Source: Gammaproteobacteria bacterium
Lineage (GTDB): Bacteria; Pseudomonadota; Gammaproteobacteria; HK1
Reading direction: 5' to 3'
NCBI GenBank assembly: GCA_009937425.1
Contig: JAACFO010000001.1
Coordinates: forward strand, 30,552 to 94,551
DNA length: 64,000 bases
Positions 1 to 8,143 of the stretch are shown piece by piece. Under the pieces are notes generated by a model that worked only from the letters and a program-made list of their open reading frames with translations, had not been told where the DNA came from and searched no databases. The position numbers were made by a program, and so were the translations under genes. Every line of letters begins with the position of its first letter. The first letter of the stretch is position 1.

Positions 1-1
1 C

Positions 2-712
2 ACCTTCTGGGCGAGTCTCCATATGCAATGGTGGACGAGCCTGCCGGGAATCGGCGCCGTGTCGCTGGCGGGAACGATCGGGAACTGGCAGGCGGTGGCG
101 TTGCAGATGGTCGCCCTGTTGCTCATTTACGGTTTTCTGCGCCTGATTGGAGGGCGCAACCAGCGCGAGCTCTGGTGGAATCACGCATTCAGCTGGGGCC
201 GCCTGGCACGCGGACCGTGGCCGCTGTTGTTGGGCGCCGGGGCCCTGGCAGGGCTCAACTGGCTGACCCTGCTGGTGGCCGGCCACCCCTGGTCGGTCAC
301 CTGGGGATTCACCCTGTGGGCGGGCAAGCTGGCATTCCTGCTCGGGTGGGACCCGATGACGAGCGCGTTCTGGAGCGGCAGCTTCGCCCAAGGGGCGCTG
401 TCGCGTTCGTTGCTCGCGGACACCACCTCTGTGATGAACTTCGGCATCGTCATCGGCGCACTGACCGCCGCGGCCCTGGCCGGCAATCTGCGCTTCAGCG
501 TCCGCATGTCCTGGTTGTCACTGGCCGCGGCCGTCGCCGGCGGCTTGTTGCTGGGCTACGGAGCGCGGCTCGCCTATGGCTGTAACATTGGCGCCTTCTT
601 CAGCGGCATCGCCTCCACCAGCCTGCACGGTTGGGTGTGGATCGTGGCAGCAGTGCTCGGTAACATCATCGGCGTACGCCTGCGGCCGTTGTTGCGGCTT
701 GCCGACGCCTGA
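2..712 (+). CDS. YeeE/YedE (DUF395) transporter, 5' partial
   Basis: This is the C-terminal part of a YeeE/YedE-family membrane protein; the reading frame is open to the left edge, so the true start lies outside the window and the ATG at 23 is probably internal. The family imports thiosulfate or related sulfur compounds across the inner membrane. Several hydrophobic helices are visible, and near the end there is the family motif with an AYGCNIG segment followed by an SGIAS..S..GW stretch; the Cys in this motif is the conserved sulfur-handling residue in studied members. Substrate specificity cannot be judged from this piece. Confidence 0.85.
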   Translation, partial: TFWASLHMQWWTSLPGIGAVSLAGTIGNWQAVALQMVALLLIYGFLRLIGGRNQRELWWNHAFSWGRLARGPWPLLLGAGALAGLNWLTLLVAGHPWSVTWGFTLWAGKLAFLLGWDPMTSAFWSGSFAQGALSRSLLADTTSVMNFGIVIGALTAAALAGNLRFSVRMSWLSLAAAVAGGLLLGYGARLAYGCNIGAFFSGIASTSLHGWVWIVAAVLGNIIGVRLRPLLRLADA

Positions 713-750
713 AAAGGACCCCGCGCCCCCCGCCGGAACTGCCGTTTACT

Positions 751-765
751 TGGCGCCTGGCGCCA
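751..765. promoter_or_regulatory. 15-bp perfect palindrome, candidate operator of the RND efflux pair
   Basis: TGGCGCC-T-GGCGCCA is a perfect inverted repeat located about 100 bases before the adaptor gene, between a weak -35-like TTTACT (745-750) and a -10-like TTAGAG (766-771). This placement is typical of a repressor operator (TetR/MarR types are common for RND pumps). No regulator gene is adjacent, and the GC-rich repeat could be chance, so the role is an inference. Confidence 0.35.
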
Positions 766-861
766 GTTAGAGTCACGGCGACCAATTCGGACCACCCGCC
801 CGGACGTCGAACGGCCCGGCAAATAACGACGGCCAAAATCACACGAGAGTGCACGCCGATC

Positions 862-1977
862 ATGAGTACGCCCGGACGAATTCGGATTTCAGATTGTCAC
901 CCAAAGCGCTCCAGGTTGCCCTTCGCGGCGCTTGGCGTGGGTCTGGCTTTGCTTGCCAGCGCCTGTGAGGAAAAGGTCGTCGAACAGGAAGTCGTCGTTC
1001 GACCGGTTAAAGTACACACCATCGGCAAAGCAGACGCCTCATCCCGGCGGGAGTACCCGGGCAGCATTCGCGCTTTTCAGCACGCCGACATGGGCTTCGA
1101 GGTTAGCGGTCGCATTACGGAATTCTACGCCACGGAAGGTAATGACGTCGTTCAAGGAGAAGTCCTGGCGATCCTGGATGCGCGAGACTACGAGGCCAAC
1201 TTGAAAGCGACCCAGGCCAACTTGCGCAAGGCACAGGCCGACCTGAAACGAAGCAAAAGCATCTACAAAGAGGACCCCGGCGCTATTTCCACGGAAACCA
1301 TCGACACGCATCAGCGGGCGGTGGACGTAGCAAAGGCGAATCTCGCCATTACCCAGAAAGCACTGGACGAAACCAAGCTGCGTGCGCCTTTCTCCGGGCG
1401 CATGGCGCGAAAACTCGTGGAAGACTTCCAGAATGTCAAAGCCAAGGAACCCGTGCTGGTGCTTCAGGATACTTCGACGCTGGAGATCGAAATCAACGTC
1501 CCCGAGCGCGACATCGCCATGGGCCCTCCCACCAGGGAAGGTGTAGAAGCGACGCAGCGAACCGAGCCGGAGGTCATCGTCAGCGCACTGCCGCATCTCA
1601 AGTTTCCCGCCTGGATAAAAGAATTTGCGTCCGCCGCGGATCCGATAACACGCACATTCTCCGTCAAGCTCAACTTCAAGAATGTTGGTGATGCAAACAT
1701 CCTGCCGGGAATGACGGCGCGGGTGCAGGTAACGGTTAATCCGGAGCGTGCCTGGTCGATACCCGTGAGCGCCGCACTTGCCGACGACAGTGGCAAAGCC
1801 TTCGTGTGGAAACTGGATCCCGAATCAAAGTCTGTCAGCCGCGCACCGGTCGAACTGGGAGATCTGGTCAATGACAGAGTCCGGATCACGGCCGGCCTGG
1901 AAGAAGGCGACATGGTGGCGATTTCCGGCGTAAACCAACTACGCGACGACATGGTAGTTCGCATATTGGCGCCGTAA
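862..1977 (+). CDS. RND efflux periplasmic adaptor (MFP) lipoprotein
   Basis: This is a membrane fusion protein of the AcrA/MexA/HlyD type (371 aa) that would bridge the inner-membrane pump encoded directly downstream to an outer membrane channel. The N-terminus carries a basic region, a hydrophobic stretch and a relaxed lipobox (LASAC, Cys about residue 35), so it is likely lipid-anchored in the inner membrane. A biotinyl-lipoyl-like half (EVSGRITEFYATEGN and the partner APFSGR) flanks an alpha-helical hairpin rich in Ala, Lys and Gln, followed by beta-barrel and membrane-proximal domains. It lies 22 bases before the pump gene. No outer membrane factor gene is nearby, so a TolC-like protein encoded elsewhere must be used. 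Confidence 0.9.
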   Translation: MSTPGRIRISDCHPKRSRLPFAALGVGLALLASACEEKVVEQEVVVRPVKVHTIGKADASSRREYPGSIRAFQHADMGFEVSGRITEFYATEGNDVVQGEVLAILDARDYEANLKATQANLRKAQADLKRSKSIYKEDPGAISTETIDTHQRAVDVAKANLAITQKALDETKLRAPFSGRMARKLVEDFQNVKAKEPVLVLQDTSTLEIEINVPERDIAMGPPTREGVEATQRTEPEVIVSALPHLKFPAWIKEFASAADPITRTFSVKLNFKNVGDANILPGMTARVQVTVNPERAWSIPVSAALADDSGKAFVWKLDPESKSVSRAPVELGDLVNDRVRITAGLEEGDMVAISGVNQLRDDMVVRILAP

Positions 1978-1999
1978 CCGCCGTGCCCACCGCTTCCTC

Positions 2000-4900
2000 A
2001 TGAATCTCGCCGACGTCTCATTGGGCAACCGCACGACCACCATGGTGCTGGCCATGGTGCTGTTTGGCGCCGGCATCCTGTCTTTCAACGGTTTGGCGCG
2101 CCTGGAAGATCCCGAGTTCACCATCAAGGAAGCGCTGGTCATCACGCCGTATCCCGGCGCGACCGCCAAAGAGGTGGAAGAAGAGGTCAGCGACAAGATC
2201 GAGCAGGCGGTTCAGCAGCTCAGCCAATTGAAGGAGGTGGAGTCAAAGTCCGACCGCGGCCTGTCGACGGTTACCGTACGCATCAAGGACAAGTACGACA
2301 AGTTTGCACTGCCCCAGGTGTGGGACGAGTTGCGCCGTAAGGTCGGCGACGTTCAGGGCAAACTGCCGCCCGGGGCCGGTCCTTCCATCGTCAATGATGA
2401 CTACGGCGACGTTTTTGGCGTCTTCGTCGCAATCTACGGGGATGAGTACAGCGCAGCAGAACTCAAGGAATACGCCAAATTCTTGCGCCGCGAACTGCTG
2501 CTGGTGCCCGACGTATCCAAGATCGAGCTGTGGGGTGAACGCACCGAATCGATTTACGTAGAGCCCAATCGCGACCGCATGTCGCAGCTGGGCATTCATC
2601 CCATGCAGATCATCAACGGGTTGCGTGACAAGAATATTGTTTCCGACTCCGGACGCATCCTGGTGGGCCGGTCTTTCATCGCCGTCGAACCCACCGGCAC
2701 TTTCAGCTCGGTGCGGGAATTCGAAGATTTGCTGCTCAGCGGGATCAGCGAAGCCGGGAAGGGCCAGATTTATCTCAGGGACGTGGCGAATGTTCGCCGC
2801 GGCTACGTGGATCCGCCAGTGCGGGTACTTCGTTATGACGGGCACGCCGCTATCGGCCTGGGCATCTCCACGGTGAGCGGTGGCAATGTCGTCACCATGG
2901 GCGCCGCCGTCGAGAAGCGTGCTCGGGAGTTGGCGCCGCGCACGCCGTTGGGGATCGAGTTCGGCATCATCTCACTGCAATCCGATGCGGTGACCACCGC
3001 CATCGACGGCTTCCTCGTGAGCCTGGCGGAGGCCGTTATCATCGTCATTATCGTTTTGCTGGCATTCATGGGATTGCGCAGCGGACTCATCATCGGCTTC
3101 GTGCTGGCACTGACCATCTGCGGCACCTTTATTTTCATGGGCCCCTGGGACGTGGCCCTGGAACGCATTTCTCTGGGCGCCCTCATCATTGCTCTCGGCA
3201 TGCTCGTGGACAACGCCATCGTCGTAGTGGATGGCGTGCTCGTGCGCACCCAGAGAGGTCAGGACGCCACCGAAGCCGCCAAAGAGGTTGTCGCGCAAAC
3301 GTCCATGCCGCTGCTCGGCGCAACGGCGGTGGCCATCATGGCCTTCGGCGCCATCGGACTATCCGAGGACGCCACCGGCGAGTTCTGTCGCTCTTTGTTC
3401 AGAGTCGTATTCATCTCCCTGGGCCTTTCGTGGATAACGGCGGTGACGGTCACGCCGCTACTGTGCATCATGTTTCTGAAGCCGACGAAGCCAGGCTCCG
3501 ACGGCCAGGCGGCGGGGGAATCGGATGCCTACGGCGGCGCCCTGTACACCGCCTACCGCGGCTTCCTCGGTCTCGCCATTCGCTTTCGCTACATTACGGT
3601 GCTCATGGTATTGGGTTTGTTCGCAGCCTCCCTGTGGGGCTTTCAGTACGTGGACAAGACTTTCTTTCCGGACTCCACACGGCCTCAGTTCATGGTGGAC
3701 TTCTGGCTTCCCCAGGGTACACATATCGACAACACCATGGCGGTGGCCACCGAGGTGGAGAAGTATCTCCAGGAGCTGGACGGCGCGACCCACGTGACCA
3801 CGCTGGGCGGCGCCGGTGGGCTGCGATTCCTGCTCACCTATTCTCCAGAGAAGGTCAACAGTGCGTATCTGCAATTTCTGATTGATGTCGACGAGTACTC
3901 GAAGATCGACGACTTGATCGCACAAGCGGAGCATGAGCTTCCCGGGCTCTTCGCCGATTCCGAAGTCTATGGCCGTAAATTCATTCTGGGCCCTGGCTCC
4001 GGTGGCAAGATCCAGATCCGATTCAGCGGACCGGACCCGGAGAAACTACGCTCCCTCGCCAGTCAGACGATGACCATCCTGCATGAGGACGGCGGCGCCA
4101 AGGCCATTCGCACGGATTGGCGGGACCAGGTCAAGGTCGTTCGACCCATAGTCGCGGAGGAAGAAGCCAACTATGCAGGCGTCACCACCCCGGACGTCGC
4201 ACTGACTGTCGCCATGGGCTTCGAAGGCGAACAGGTAAGCATCTACCGGGAGCGTGACGAGCTTTTGCCTATCATAATTCGCGCGCCGGAACCCGAGCGC
4301 AGTCAGGTCCAGAGTATCCAGAACCTGCAAATCTGGAGCCCGGCGGCTCAAAAGAATATCCCCCTGCGCCAGGTGGTATCGGATTTCGAAACCGACTTCG
4401 AAGACGAGATAGTGCAGCGCTTGAATCGAAAATCCACGATTACCGTGCACACCGATCAGAAGAGCGGCGCCTCGAGTACCTTGTTGAGCCGTATTCGCCC
4501 CAAAGTCGAAGGGCTCGAAATGGGACCGGAATACGAGATCGAGTGGTGGGGCGAGTTCCGGGATTCCACCCGGGCCCAGGCAGGCATCGCGGCCAGTCTG
4601 CCGTTCTTCCTGCTGTCCATGGTGTTGATCGTCATCGGGCTGTTCAATGCCCTGCGCCAACCACTGGTCATCTGGTTGTGCGTGCCCCTGGGCATCATCG
4701 GTGTGACCGCCGGATTGTTGCTCACCAGCCAGCCTTTCGGCTTCATGGCCCTGCTCGGCTTCATGAGTCTATCCGGGATGTTGATCAAGAACGCCATCGT
4801 ACTCATCGATGAGATCGAGATTCAGAAGACCCGGAGCAGCGACGTATACAAGGCAATCGTCGAATCCGGTGTCAGCAGGTTACGGCCCGTGGCCATGGCC

Positions 4901-5074
4901 GCCCTGACGACGGCGCTCGGCATGATCCCCCTGGTACTCGACGCCTTCTTCGTGGCCATGGCGGTGACCGTCATCTTCGGCCTGATGGTCGCCACGGTGC
5001 TCACCATGATCGTCGTGCCCGTTTTCTACGCCATATTCTTCCGGGTGCCGTCTCCGAGCCCGTCCACGGCCTGA
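2000..5074 (+). CDS. RND family efflux pump inner-membrane subunit (AcrB/HAE1 type)
   Basis: This 1024-aa protein has the full length and duplicated organisation of an HAE1-type RND transporter: 12 transmembrane helices in two blocks (helix 1 near the N-terminus, a cluster after about residue 335, then again around residue 520 and from residue 860) separated by two large periplasmic loops. The proton-relay helix reads GMLVDNAIVVVD, so the Asp-Asp pair of AcrB is Asp-Asn here, a common variant, and the partner Lys is in GMLIKNAIVLID. It exports drugs or other amphiphiles using the proton gradient together with the adaptor encoded upstream. The substrate is not predictable from sequence. Confidence 0.93.
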   Translation: MNLADVSLGNRTTTMVLAMVLFGAGILSFNGLARLEDPEFTIKEALVITPYPGATAKEVEEEVSDKIEQAVQQLSQLKEVESKSDRGLSTVTVRIKDKYDKFALPQVWDELRRKVGDVQGKLPPGAGPSIVNDDYGDVFGVFVAIYGDEYSAAELKEYAKFLRRELLLVPDVSKIELWGERTESIYVEPNRDRMSQLGIHPMQIINGLRDKNIVSDSGRILVGRSFIAVEPTGTFSSVREFEDLLLSGISEAGKGQIYLRDVANVRRGYVDPPVRVLRYDGHAAIGLGISTVSGGNVVTMGAAVEKRARELAPRTPLGIEFGIISLQSDAVTTAIDGFLVSLAEAVIIVIIVLLAFMGLRSGLIIGFVLALTICGTFIFMGPWDVALERISLGALIIALGMLVDNAIVVVDGVLVRTQRGQDATEAAKEVVAQTSMPLLGATAVAIMAFGAIGLSEDATGEFCRSLFRVVFISLGLSWITAVTVTPLLCIMFLKPTKPGSDGQAAGESDAYGGALYTAYRGFLGLAIRFRYITVLMVLGLFAASLWGFQYVDKTFFPDSTRPQFMVDFWLPQGTHIDNTMAVATEVEKYLQELDGATHVTTLGGAGGLRFLLTYSPEKVNSAYLQFLIDVDEYSKIDDLIAQAEHELPGLFADSEVYGRKFILGPGSGGKIQIRFSGPDPEKLRSLASQTMTILHEDGGAKAIRTDWRDQVKVVRPIVAEEEANYAGVTTPDVALTVAMGFEGEQVSIYRERDELLPIIIRAPEPERSQVQSIQNLQIWSPAAQKNIPLRQVVSDFETDFEDEIVQRLNRKSTITVHTDQKSGASSTLLSRIRPKVEGLEMGPEYEIEWWGEFRDSTRAQAGIAASLPFFLLSMVLIVIGLFNALRQPLVIWLCVPLGIIGVTAGLLLTSQPFGFMALLGFMSLSGMLIKNAIVLIDEIEIQKTRSSDVYKAIVESGVSRLRPVAMAALTTALGMIPLVLDAFFVAMAVTVIFGLMVATVLTMIVVPVFYAIFFRVPSPSPSTA

Positions 5075-5083
5075 TCCGGCCGT
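5066..5083 (+). terminator. short hairpin at the end of the RND pair
   Basis: ACGGCC-TGATCC-GGCCGT forms a 6-bp GC-rich stem overlapping the pump stop codon and is followed by TTAT. The T-run is short, so this is a weak intrinsic terminator candidate. Confidence 0.35.
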
Positions 5084-5162
5084 TTATATGCTAAAGTCCA
5101 TTCTTTACAGGAACATACGGCGTGGCGCTGCCCGCCAGCCATGAGTGCGGGAGAGACAAGCA

Positions 5163-5570
5163 GTGATTGACCAGAGAGGCCCGAGCGCGGCCGAGATTAC
5201 CGTCGATACCACCAATCTGCACCGGGAAGAGGTGTTCACGGATCTACAGGCCGCATCGATCCGGCGCCTGACCCCGGTAAAAGCCGACGGCAGCCAGGAC
5301 GACGGCCGCGACGTCATCTACATCGGCGAGACAAACCTGATGACACAGATGGGTCCGCTGCCGGTCCAGTTCCCCATCGAAGCCGAATCCCTTGATGATG
5401 CCTTCAGCCAGTTTGCCGAGGGCGTCAAGGGCGCCATCGAGCGCCTCAATGAACGCGCCAAGGAAATGGCCAGGGAAGAGAGTTCGCGCATCGTCGTTCC
5501 AGGCGCAGCGGCGCCGGGAACGGGTGGCATGGGAATGCCGGCTGCCGGCAAGCATATATTCGACAAGTAG
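5163..5570 (+). CDS. small cytoplasmic protein of unknown function
   Basis: I do not recognise this 135-aa protein. The GTG at 5163 is preferred because GGGAGA lies about 8 bases upstream; an in-frame GTG at 5145 would add six residues. There is no signal peptide or membrane helix. The middle is acidic and mentions a repeated hydrophobic/acidic pattern (VIYIGETNLM, FPIEAESLDDAFSQF), followed by a charged helix with many Glu, Arg and Lys and a flexible Ala/Gly/Pro/Met-rich tail ending in HIFDK. It follows the RND pump by 88 bases with a hairpin between, so it may be a separate unit. Confidence 0.7.
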   Translation: MIDQRGPSAAEITVDTTNLHREEVFTDLQAASIRRLTPVKADGSQDDGRDVIYIGETNLMTQMGPLPVQFPIEAESLDDAFSQFAEGVKGAIERLNERAKEMAREESSRIVVPGAAAPGTGGMGMPAAGKHIFDK

Positions 5571-5582
5571 GCGCGCGGCCGC

Positions 5583-6170
5583 TTACAAGCGTACGCTCGA
5601 GGGAAGCGGCAGCGTTTCGTCGCACTCGGCGTGAAACTGCTCGCTGCGCGATACTGTTCGCATCCACTCGTAGAACAAGCCCTTCAGCCCTACGATGACG
5701 ATACCCGCGGCGCGCATGCGTTGCAGGCCGTAGGCATGATCCGGTCCCGGAGAACCGACGGCATCCGCAACCACGGCGACGCGAAAATTCTGTTCCAGAA
5801 GACCGAACGCGGACTGGCAGACGCACACATCGGTTTCGAGTCCGACCACGATGGCCGTTTTCCTGTCAGTCTCGCGAACCGCCTGGAGAATACCTTCCTC
5901 GGCAGCCAACCCGAAGTGCATTTTGTCGTGCACCTGAGTCCCTGGTGCGAGTGCGCCGGCGACGCTGGGATGGACACTGCCGTTGCCGGCCAGGTCCTCC
6001 GCCATCACCACTTGTGGTACCCCCGCCCAGCGCGCCACCCTGATCAACCAGCAGATCCGCTCGAGCAGCATGACGGATTCGGCCTCGGGAAGCTTGTGGA
6101 GAAACGTCTTCTGGACGTCCACCACCACCAGGACGGAGTCATCGACGTCGATGAGCAGGGGATCGGGCAT
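5583..6170 (-). CDS. isochorismatase-family cysteine hydrolase
   Basis: This 195-aa protein belongs to the isochorismatase-like hydrolases (nicotinamidase/YcaC group). The triad is visible: Asp in VVVDVQKTF near residue 18, Lys in HDKMHFG near residue 83, and the nucleophilic Cys in ETDVCVCQSA. The family cleaves amide, N-carbamoyl or vinyl-ether bonds in small molecules; a TDVCV-type active site resembles the YcaC-like subgroup whose substrates are poorly known. It is convergent with the preceding small gene and divergent from the pantoate kinase gene. The exact substrate is undetermined. Confidence 0.88.
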   Translation of the reverse strand: MPDPLLIDVDDSVLVVVDVQKTFLHKLPEAESVMLLERICWLIRVARWAGVPQVVMAEDLAGNGSVHPSVAGALAPGTQVHDKMHFGLAAEEGILQAVRETDRKTAIVVGLETDVCVCQSAFGLLEQNFRVAVVADAVGSPGPDHAYGLQRMRAAGIVIVGLKGLFYEWMRTVSRSEQFHAECDETLPLPSSVRL

Positions 6171-6237
6171 GATGCTCCCGCAAATTCAGTATCGCGGCTG
6201 ACCGTTCGCGATGCTAACCCATTCCGGCCTTTGGCGC

Positions 6238-6259
6238 CCCAGGGGGCTGGGCCCCTGGG
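6238..6259. promoter_or_regulatory. 8-bp-stem hairpin in the divergent region before the CoA genes
   Basis: CCCAGGGG and CCCCTGGG form an 8-bp stem around a 6-base loop. It sits between the divergently transcribed hydrolase and pantoate kinase genes, upstream of a candidate promoter, with no T-run. It could be an operator or a chance GC palindrome. Confidence 0.3.
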
Positions 6260-6287
6260 AAAGGCTATCGAAAGCAACACTATCTGC

Positions 6288-6296
6288 TGCCATAAT
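6288..6296 (+). promoter_or_regulatory. candidate extended -10 promoter of the pantoate kinase gene
   Basis: TGC-CATAAT matches an extended -10 element and lies 51 bases before the ATG at 6348. No convincing -35 box is visible at the usual distance (weak TCGAAA near 6268), which fits an extended -10 promoter. Confidence 0.4.
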
Positions 6297-6347
6297 GCCG
6301 GGCTTTGACCGCCCGAGCCGTTCGTCGCGTAACGAGCCCAACACCTC

Positions 6348-7184
6348 ATGAGCACCGCCAAGGCATTCGCACCGGGCAACGTTTCCGGTGTTTTCAAGAT
6401 CATTCCTGACGATGATCCCACGAGGATGCATTCTCTCGGCATGGGCTTCACGGTAACCGACGGTGTCACCGTAACGGTGTCGGTGAGCGACGCCACCAGC
6501 GTAGAGTTCAACGGCACACCAATCGAGTTTGCAACCGTGCGCTCGGTTGTTGCCAAACTTGGCAGCGTTGCACTGCGGGTCGAGATCGAGACCGACCTGC
6601 CGCTGAGCGGCGGATTCGGATTGAGTGGCGCCTCGTCGCTGGCCACAGCTTATGCCGGCGACGAACTTCTCGGTCTGGGGCTGAGCGAGAATGCGCTGGG
6701 AATGATTGCGCATGTTTCGGAAGTGGAGAACCTCACCGGGCTGGGAGACGTCGCCGGGCAGTTCAATGGCGGCTGCCTCGTTAAACTGGTGCGCGGCGAT
6801 CCTCTCGCCGCGGTTACGCTTCCCGTACCCGAGCAAGAAGTGTATTACCGCTACTTCAGCCCCATTAACACCAAGGACATCATCGGCCATCCAGAGCAAC
6901 GCGAACGTATCAACGCGGCTGCGGACACGGCGCTGCGTAAGCTGACAGTTCTGAAGGATCGCAACGAATCCGAATTCGCCGAGTACATCAGTATCGCCAA
7001 GGAATTTTCCATTCAAAGTCGCTTGCTGTCGGACGACGACGTCAAGAGTGCCATTCGCGAATGTGAGCAGGCCGGCGGGTCAGCATCCATGATCATGCTC
7101 GGCAATGCCGTGTTCAGTAACGTACCGTTCAGAAGCGCTAAAACGACCCGGCTGTCAAAACGCCGCGTGGAGCGTTTGCGTTGA
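6348..7184 (+). CDS. archaeal-type pantoate kinase (GHMP kinase family)
   Basis: This 278-aa protein looks like archaeal pantoate kinase (PoK), which phosphorylates pantoate to 4-phosphopantoate with ATP. The N-terminus AFAPGNVSGVF and following SLGMGF match the archaeal start (AFAPGHITGFF..GS.GAG type). The GHMP glycine-rich ATP loop is LSGGFGLSGASSLATAYA (about residues 85-102) and is followed by the family-typical EVENLTGLGDVAGQFNGG segment. Other GHMP kinases (homoserine, mevalonate) lack this combination. The stop overlaps the start of the downstream phosphopantothenate synthetase gene, the other half of the archaeal CoA route, which strongly supports the call. It is atypical for a proteobacterium, which normally uses PanC and a pantothenate kinase. 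Confidence 0.85.
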   Translation: MSTAKAFAPGNVSGVFKIIPDDDPTRMHSLGMGFTVTDGVTVTVSVSDATSVEFNGTPIEFATVRSVVAKLGSVALRVEIETDLPLSGGFGLSGASSLATAYAGDELLGLGLSENALGMIAHVSEVENLTGLGDVAGQFNGGCLVKLVRGDPLAAVTLPVPEQEVYYRYFSPINTKDIIGHPEQRERINAAADTALRKLTVLKDRNESEFAEYISIAKEFSIQSRLLSDDDVKSAIRECEQAGGSASMIMLGNAVFSNVPFRSAKTTRLSKRRVERLR

Positions 7185-7912
7185 CCGACGTACCGACCAG
7201 TCACCCGCGATACGAATCTCTCAGGATCCGAGATGCGATTGTCACGGGTGTTAAGAGAGGTGTCACCTCCGAGCACGGTCTCATCGCCCACGGTCGCGGG
7301 GAGGCATACGACTATTTGCTCGGTGAACGGACTCATCCGTTCGCGGTCGCTGCCATCGATGCGGCCGCACACCTGCTGTCGCAAGCAAGCCACCCGGTAA
7401 TTTCAGTAAATGGAAACGTAGTTGCATTGGTGGCGGCGGATCTCGTTCGTCTGAGCGAGGTGCTTGGAGCACCGCTGGAAGTCAATATCTTCCATGCGTC
7501 GAAACAGCGCGAACAGGCGATTCGCGGCTACCTGCTGGAACACGGCGCCGACGAGGTGTTGATGCCAAGCACGGATGCCACGCTGGATTTCATCGATTCC
7601 AACCGAAAGTTCGTGCACCCCCAGGGGATCCACAAGGCGGACGCCATATTCGTGCCTCTGGAAGACGGCGATCGCTGTCAGGCACTGCGCAGAATGGGTA
7701 AGGCCGTTGTCACCGTGGACCTCAATCCCATGTCGCGAACATCGCGTACGGCAAGCATCACGATCGTGGACAACGTCGTACGTGCGCTGCCGCTGCTGAT
7801 CCAGGGCCTGGAAAATCTGGCGCCCTATGGCGGTGCAAAGCAGGGGGCGGCCTTCGACAACATTGCCCACCTCGCCGCTGCCGAGCAGGAAATTCGCTCC
7901 CCGGACAGCTGA
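7181..7912 (+). CDS. archaeal-type 4-phosphopantoate--beta-alanine ligase (phosphopantothenate synthetase, DUF137)
   Basis: This 243-aa protein matches archaeal phosphopantothenate synthetase, which joins 4-phosphopantoate and beta-alanine with ATP to give 4'-phosphopantothenate. Hallmarks are HPRYESLRIRD at the start, GLIAHGRGEAYDYLLGE, VISVNGNVVALV, the FVPLEDGDR segment, VDLNPMSRTSR and TIVDNVVRALP, all strongly conserved in archaeal members. The start is a TTG whose TTGA overlaps the upstream stop, so translation is coupled to the pantoate kinase. The pair would replace PanC plus pantothenate kinase; the product then enters the common CoaBC steps. Horizontal transfer from archaea is the natural explanation but is an inference. 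Confidence 0.9.
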   Translation: MTDVPTSHPRYESLRIRDAIVTGVKRGVTSEHGLIAHGRGEAYDYLLGERTHPFAVAAIDAAAHLLSQASHPVISVNGNVVALVAADLVRLSEVLGAPLEVNIFHASKQREQAIRGYLLEHGADEVLMPSTDATLDFIDSNRKFVHPQGIHKADAIFVPLEDGDRCQALRRMGKAVVTVDLNPMSRTSRTASITIVDNVVRALPLLIQGLENLAPYGGAKQGAAFDNIAHLAAAEQEIRSPDS

Positions 7913-8143
7913 TCCACGGCCTGGGGCGGCCACCCGGCAGGTCCCAATTGTAAGCAATCGGTGATCCGGCTGTGGCCCCGTTCACAACATGGCGCACGGG
8001 ATCCTCCTGGCGTTGCGCAATGGGTCATCAGGGGCTACATAAACTGGTGGAGGCTCGCGTGTTCACGAGCCAGACCCTTCCATCAGCCTGAACCACGTCT
8101 ATCCGGCGTTTTGCGAAATTCGGTACCGAACAGGAGAGCGGCC

